From positions 1 to 64,000 of the forward strand of contig JAGBHO010000054.1 in assembly GCA_017935485.1 (NCBI GenBank): a stretch of DNA of 64,000 nt, given 5' to 3'. Under the pieces are notes generated by a model. The model ran no database searches, was not told where the DNA came from, and saw only the letters and a program-made list of their open reading frames with translations. Both the position numbers and the translations under genes were made by a program. Within the stretch, counting starts at the first letter, position 1; each line of letters opens with the position of its first letter. This stretch comes from Alphaproteobacteria bacterium. GTDB taxonomy: Bacteria; Pseudomonadota; Alphaproteobacteria; RF32; CAG-239. Positions 59,830 through 64,000 of the stretch are shown here, piece by piece.

Positions 59830-60672
59830 TTAAATTAATCTGGCCAGATCAAGATACTGCCGGGGTGTGAGCTGTTCTGCTCTGGCGGTTTCGGCAATAT
59901 TCAGCCGTTCCAATTTTTCTTTAATCTCCGGCAAAGCTTTTAAGCTCTGGCGAATCATCTTGCGGCGCTGTCCGAAGGCCAAAGAGGTCAATTTTTCCAC
60001 TTTTTGTAAGTCTTCTGCCGAGATACCGGCATGAAGCGGCTGAAAAAGCAAAACCGAAGACCAAATTTTGGGTGCCGGTACAAAGCAGTTGGGATTGAGG
60101 TCAAAAAGATGTTCAATTTTGCATAAAAGCTGTGAAAAAACAGAAATCCGACCGTAATCTTTGCAGCCCGTCGGAGCGCAAATCCGATCGGCAACTTCTT
60201 TTTGAAACATCAGGGTCAGACTGGAGAAGTTTTCAATTTGGGTCAGCCAGCCGGTTAATAACGGAACGGAAATATTATAAGGCAGGTTGCTGACGATGTT
60301 GCGCGGCGCCTGATCCATTTTGCCAAAGTCTATGGTCATTGCGTCAGCATTAATAATTTCCAGCCGGTTGCCTGCAAGTTTTTTGATTTCCTGCATTATT
60401 TCAATACAGCGGCCGTCCATTTCGACGACGGTAAGTTTTTGCGGCTGAGCCTCCAATACGGAACGGGTCAGGCCTCCGGGACCGGGTCCGACTTCAAAGA
60501 CATATTCTCCGCCAAAGTCTTTTTTGTTTTGTTTTTCCAAAGACAGGCGGATGATTTTGTCCGTGATATTGCGATCCAGCAGAAAATTCTGCCCCAGTGC
60601 TTTTTTGGCAAGCAGTCTGTGGTTTTCTACGGTTTCGCGCAGGGACGGAAGAGAATCAAGCAGTGCAGGCAT
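59830..60672 (-). CDS. rsmA: 16S rRNA dimethyladenosine transferase RsmA (KsgA)
   Basis: RsmA dimethylates A1518 and A1519 of 16S rRNA. The 280 residues have KKALGQNFLLDRNI (near 20), the SAM-binding VFEVGPGPGGLTR, SNLPYNISVPL (catalytic NLPY) and FVPAPKIWSSVLLF. surA is 6 bp upstream and lptD upstream of that; pdxA, which often lies between surA and rsmA, is absent. Confidence 0.96.
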   Translation of the reverse strand: MPALLDSLPSLRETVENHRLLAKKALGQNFLLDRNITDKIIRLSLEKQNKKDFGGEYVFEVGPGPGGLTRSVLEAQPQKLTVVEMDGRCIEIMQEIKKLAGNRLEIINADAMTIDFGKMDQAPRNIVSNLPYNISVPLLTGWLTQIENFSSLTLMFQKEVADRICAPTGCKDYGRISVFSQLLCKIEHLFDLNPNCFVPAPKIWSSVLLFQPLHAGISAEDLQKVEKLTSLAFGQRRKMIRQSLKALPEIKEKLERLNIAETARAEQLTPRQYLDLARLI

Positions 60673-60678
60673 GTTTGT

Positions 60679-61608
60679 TTAGTTCCTGATTTCTATCACA
60701 GCCTGTGTTCTGAGGTCAGCCAGATATTGTTGGGAAGTTTCTTCCATTCTCTGATTTTGCAGGAAGGTGATGATTTCTTCTCTGGTCGGCATTTGCGGTT
60801 TGTCTTTTTTGGGGTCAAAGACTTTGTCCAGTTTGAAGATGAAGTAGCCGTCGGCATAAGCAATCGGATCTGAAATTTCTCCTTCTTTCAGGCTGTTGAG
60901 CGCTTTTTCAATCGGGACATTGAGCTTGCCGTAGTTGACCCAGCCGAGTTTGCCGCCGTTTGAAGCGGTCGGGCTTTCGGAAAACTGCATGGCATAGAGT
61001 TCAAAACGGGGATCTTGCCGCAGGTTGCTCACCAAATCCTGAATATTTTTGGCGTGTTCTTTTTTGATAAAAATTTCCGAGATGAAATATTTGGGCGTTG
61101 TCAGGTCTTTTTTGGCGTCTTCCATGGCTTTGTTTATTTCGGTCTGAGTCAGGTTATTGCCCATCATCTGTCGGCGGACCAGCCGGCTCCAGGCAAGGTC
61201 GGCTTTGGCCTGATTGCGGAAAGTTTCATAACTGATGCCGGCTTTGCGGAGAATGCTCTTCATTTCTCCGGCCGGAATTTTATTGTTTTTTTCAAAAATT
61301 CCGATGGAGCTGTTGACTTCTTTATCCGTAACTTTTATGTCATTTTTCTCAGCAGTCTGCAGTTTGATTTTTTCGTCAATGGCGCTGTTCAAAACTCTTT
61401 CCAGAATCATATTCTGGGTTTGTTCGTTAAACGGGATTTTGGTGGTGAGAAGAAACAATTTCAGCTGATTTTGAAAGTCGGCGGTGCTTATGATTTCATC
61501 ATTAACCGTGGCAACGATTTTTAAGGACTGCTTCGGTTTGGCCTGAATGTCGGCCGTGATGCAGAAGAAAGCAGCAAGGGCAGCAAGAGAAGTTTTTATT
61601 AAGTTCAT
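60679..61608 (-). CDS. surA: Periplasmic chaperone/peptidyl-prolyl isomerase SurA
   Basis: SurA chaperones outer-membrane proteins. The 309 residues begin with a signal peptide (LAALAAFFCITADIQA), then the chaperone core (VNDEIISTADFQNQLKLFL), and one parvulin domain from about 175 (SEIFIKKEHAKNIQ, SPTASNGGKLGWVNYGKL, GEISDPIAYADGYFIFKL). E. coli SurA has two parvulin domains; a single one is usual in alphaproteobacteria. Confidence 0.92.
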   Translation of the reverse strand: MNLIKTSLAALAAFFCITADIQAKPKQSLKIVATVNDEIISTADFQNQLKLFLLTTKIPFNEQTQNMILERVLNSAIDEKIKLQTAEKNDIKVTDKEVNSSIGIFEKNNKIPAGEMKSILRKAGISYETFRNQAKADLAWSRLVRRQMMGNNLTQTEINKAMEDAKKDLTTPKYFISEIFIKKEHAKNIQDLVSNLRQDPRFELYAMQFSESPTASNGGKLGWVNYGKLNVPIEKALNSLKEGEISDPIAYADGYFIFKLDKVFDPKKDKPQMPTREEIITFLQNQRMEETSQQYLADLRTQAVIEIRN

Positions 61609-61620
61609 CTTTGGTCTCCT

Positions 61621-63885
61621 TTATTTTTGGGTTCCGGCTCCGCCCAGCGTTTTGAGGAAGAAATTGACGCTTAATTCAAAATCTCCGTCATAATCCGGAC
61701 TGTCGGCATTGTTTCGGTCGGCTACAATCGAGAGGGCAAAGCATTCGTCTTCATAAGTGAGTGCGCCGCCGTGCTCAAGCGAAATACTTCCGTCGGCAAG
61801 ATCCTGCCGGTTATACAGGCTGAGCGACCAGTCGCGGGTCAGAGCCATCCGCACTCCGGTATATAGTTCTTTTCTTTCATCATACAAGGATGACGATGTA
61901 TTGTCGTTGTTGTAGCCTTTTAAGAAAATGTAAGATACGTACATCCGCAAAGCCTGCGGGCCAAAGTCTGCCGACAATTCGTTATATTTGAAATCAAGTG
62001 AATCTTTATCAAGTTTGAAGCGGTAATTCAAGTCAAGATACTGGCTGGGAGAGGCGTTAATGCGCCCGACATAGTCGCTGAAACGGCCGCTTTGTTCTTC
62101 ATTGGTATTAAAGCTGCTGTTGTCGTTGAAGTTATAACTTTGGGCAATAAAGGCCGAGGTGCGGCCGGTGCGGTTGCCGTAAGCGCTCCAGTTTAAGCCG
62201 TAGCTGATGCGGCTGCCGGTGTCGTTGCGGTCGTAGCCGGCATAACGGTCAATATCCAGAATGTTGGTATCGTCCAGCTCAACGTCCTGACTGTCGTCGT
62301 TGGGAATTTTGTTCAGCTTATTGCCGCCGGTCGGAGCGGCCACGGCGACGATTGTCGGTTCCAAAATCTGGCGTGAAGTTTCCGTGGCCCGAATGAACGG
62401 AAGTTTCCATTCCAAGCCCAGTTGCGGGAAGACGCGGGCGACGCCGCCGTCAAAGGTTTCGCCTTTGGCATTTTGATAGTTGTCAATATTATACAAGTCT
62501 GATTTTACAGAGGCAATCATGCGGTATTTTTCGCCGTATTCGCTGGTATAGGGCAAAACCCAGGAATTAATCATTGAAATCCGCTGGCTGGAATTGTCTT
62601 CATCCCGACTGATGACGGCACCGTTGAACGTGTTTTTGTTGTAAGCACCGTAAGGGCCGACATCACCGACGTTTTCATAATTGAACCAAGGCATGATCAG
62701 CGGTTTGTCAACGGCTTTGAGGTCATAACTCAGAAGTTTATAGCTGTAGGCCTCGATTGCGGCATAATTGCGGTAGTCAAAACCTTGAAGTTTGGCGCTG
62801 GAAGTCAGCCAGGCATCGTCTTTTTTGGGCAGGGACATATCTTTGAGATAAACATCGTCCGAGGCATAATTGATATCCAAATCACCGACCCAGAAATCGT
62901 TTACTTCATAACGGCCGGTCATAAACAGGCTGCCGCGCTGCCGGTCGTCGTCTTTGTCTTTCAGATAAGTTCCGGTTGCGTTAATTTCTCCGCGCGTAAA
63001 ATATTGACTGTAGGCGCCGCTTTGAACAATGCCGTGGTCGCTGCTCAGAATCGGCGAGTACAACAGGTTTTGGTTGGGCGAAATATCCCAAAAGTATTTG
63101 GGCTGGATTGCCGCTCCGAGATAAGAATTGCTGCGGAAGCTCGGCATCAGAAAACCGCTCCGGCTTTTTACCGTCGGGTCCGGATGAGAGAAAAACGGCG
63201 TGTAAAATACCGGAACGCCTTTGATCTCAATGGTGGCGTTTTGATAGTTGACATTCTGTGCTTCGGCATCATGCTGGACTTTTGTTGCCTTTATCTGCCA
63301 GAGGGGATCTTTGCCGGCACAGACGTCACAGGGCGTGTAAACGGCATTGTTCATGACTTTGTTGTCTTTGGCAAGGCGCCGGAATTTTGTGGCGGCAATT
63401 CTTGCCTTGTTTTGCATAATGACTTTGATGTTCTTCATAGAACCCTGAGTCATTTGATCCGTCAGTTCAACATAATCGGAAAAAACAACGCTGCCGTCTT
63501 TCTCAACCAGAATGACGTTGCCGGTTGCCGTTACAATGTCTTCTTTTTGGTTGTAAATGACTTTATCGGCAATCAGGGTCAGATTATCCCGCATGATGTT
63601 GACGTTGCCGGTTGCCGTTACAACCTGCATTTCCTGATTGTTTTCTACCTCATCGGCGCTGAAATGAATTTCTTTGTCTTCCGCATTTGGGGATTCTTCC
63701 GGAGCAGGAAGAACCGATGTCATGTTCAGTGCGGGGTCAATGGTTGCTTTGTATGTCGGTTTTTCCGATTTCTGCAGAACGGTGCCTGCTTCTTTTTTCA
63801 GCGGGTCATCCGCGGCGGCAGCGAAATTTGCAACAAAAGAACCGGCAATCAGCCCGCTTATGAGCAACAGGTTTTTTTTAAGCAT
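61621..63885 (-). CDS. lptD: LPS-assembly protein LptD
   Basis: LptD is the outer-membrane translocon that inserts lipopolysaccharide. The start MLKKNLLLISG at 63885, after GGAG, gives 754 residues with a signal peptide (to about 25, ending FAAA). The N-terminal beta-jellyroll (VVTATGNVNIMRDNLTLIADKVIYN) is followed by the C-terminal barrel with many alternating strands and PFFSHPDPTVKSRSGFLMPSF. Its gene overlaps the lptG end by 8 bp. lptG-lptD-surA-rsmA is the standard order. Confidence 0.94.
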   Translation of the reverse strand: MLKKNLLLISGLIAGSFVANFAAAADDPLKKEAGTVLQKSEKPTYKATIDPALNMTSVLPAPEESPNAEDKEIHFSADEVENNQEMQVVTATGNVNIMRDNLTLIADKVIYNQKEDIVTATGNVILVEKDGSVVFSDYVELTDQMTQGSMKNIKVIMQNKARIAATKFRRLAKDNKVMNNAVYTPCDVCAGKDPLWQIKATKVQHDAEAQNVNYQNATIEIKGVPVFYTPFFSHPDPTVKSRSGFLMPSFRSNSYLGAAIQPKYFWDISPNQNLLYSPILSSDHGIVQSGAYSQYFTRGEINATGTYLKDKDDDRQRGSLFMTGRYEVNDFWVGDLDINYASDDVYLKDMSLPKKDDAWLTSSAKLQGFDYRNYAAIEAYSYKLLSYDLKAVDKPLIMPWFNYENVGDVGPYGAYNKNTFNGAVISRDEDNSSQRISMINSWVLPYTSEYGEKYRMIASVKSDLYNIDNYQNAKGETFDGGVARVFPQLGLEWKLPFIRATETSRQILEPTIVAVAAPTGGNKLNKIPNDDSQDVELDDTNILDIDRYAGYDRNDTGSRISYGLNWSAYGNRTGRTSAFIAQSYNFNDNSSFNTNEEQSGRFSDYVGRINASPSQYLDLNYRFKLDKDSLDFKYNELSADFGPQALRMYVSYIFLKGYNNDNTSSSLYDERKELYTGVRMALTRDWSLSLYNRQDLADGSISLEHGGALTYEDECFALSIVADRNNADSPDYDGDFELSVNFFLKTLGGAGTQK

Positions 63886-64000
63886 CTGCAATCTCCGGCG
63901 GACGGCGGCGTTTGGCAAACATTCCGGGGGTGTAAAACAGGAGCAGATAAACGCAGACAATGAACGGGAGAATCAGGTTTATGTACATTAAAGGCAGCAG
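63878..64000 (-). CDS. lptG: LPS export permease LptG, C-terminal end (partial)
   Basis: Only the last 40 residues are inside the window: LPLMYINLILPFIVCVYLL, the final transmembrane helix of an LptF/LptG permease, then a basic tail. The stop codon overlaps the lptD start. Assignment relies on this helix and the conserved position before lptD. Confidence 0.75.
   Translation of the reverse strand: MLPLMYINLILPFIVCVYLLLFYTPGMFAKRRRPPEIADA

Noticed and set aside
62785-63963. 392-codon open frame antisense to lptD
   Set aside because: Fully opposite a well-supported gene; no family features and no ribosome-binding site. Long antisense frames arise from the codon bias here, as also opposite pnp (44464-45339), hemY (33680-34699) and the orphan membrane gene (22296-23222).

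Overview
The window comes from a low-to-moderate GC alphaproteobacterium, most likely an uncultured host- or gut-associated member of the Rhodospirillales-like lineages. This is inferred from gene order: mnmE/mnmG/rsmG/parA/parB and rho on one side, coaE-dnaQ-secB-tim44-mltA-smr on the other, a mic60-hemY pair, a short alphaproteobacterial HprK, and a CtrA-like signature at the origin. The species cannot be named from the sequence. No rRNA, tRNA, CRISPR array or transposase gene was seen.

Layout. 1-5100: a repeat/cassette block, then cvpA, radA, mlaF and mlaE. 5175-7854: hprK, tsaE, a membrane-anchored nuclease and thyX. 7900-9140: second repeat/cassette block. 9238-18214: a ferredoxin-thioredoxin-reductase-like protein, parB, parA, rsmG, a PHP hydrolase, a MurA-type enzyme, three tandem HD-domain paralogues and mnmG, with parS sites embedded in rsmG and mnmG. 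18340-19771: third repeat/cassette block, then mnmE. 21322-25572: a HAD phosphatase, a large orphan membrane protein, rho and the putative oriC. 25573-36181: coaE, dnaQ, secB, tim44-like, mltA, smr, nth, tsaD, mic60, hemY and an ADP-dependent sugar kinase. 36552-40232: an accessory minus-strand operon with two HExxH proteins, two paralogous orphans and a small frameshifted gene. 40473-51581: rbfA, truB, rpsO, pnp, rplY, pth, ychF and trmL, interleaved with orphan genes sharing an upstream ATTATTAA box. 51529-64000: ampG, hslVU, hemW with an in-frame palindromic insertion, a DMT permease, aroK, xerD, a zeta-toxin-like pair, rsmA, surA, lptD and the end of lptG.

The main unexplained system is a three-copy composite cassette of about 1.2-1.4 kb. 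Each copy has, in the same order, a pyrimidine-rich tract, a cluster of long palindromes, a small gene for an XRE-like helix-turn-helix protein, and upstream of that gene a structured RNA of about 185-190 nt with its own aligned promoter. The RNA helices differ in sequence between copies but keep base pairing, including a possible pseudoknot. The RNA ends in an intrinsic-terminator-like hairpin followed by a ribosome-binding site that can pair with a segment just before the terminator. The layout recalls a riboswitch or attenuator, and also type III toxin-antitoxin loci.

A second unusual theme is a family of palindromes whose apex is GTAC, 6-8 nt, GTAC, and whose arms differ between copies yet stay perfectly complementary. 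They lie after the ADP-dependent kinase gene, after pnp, and twice in tandem and in frame inside hemW, much like Rickettsia palindromic elements.

Functionally the core is housekeeping: chromosome origin and segregation (oriC, parABS, xerD), tRNA modification (mnmE/G, tsaE/D, truB, trmL), ribosome assembly (rsmG, rsmA, rbfA), and envelope biogenesis (mlaEF, secB, surA, lptD/G, mltA, ampG, murA-like).
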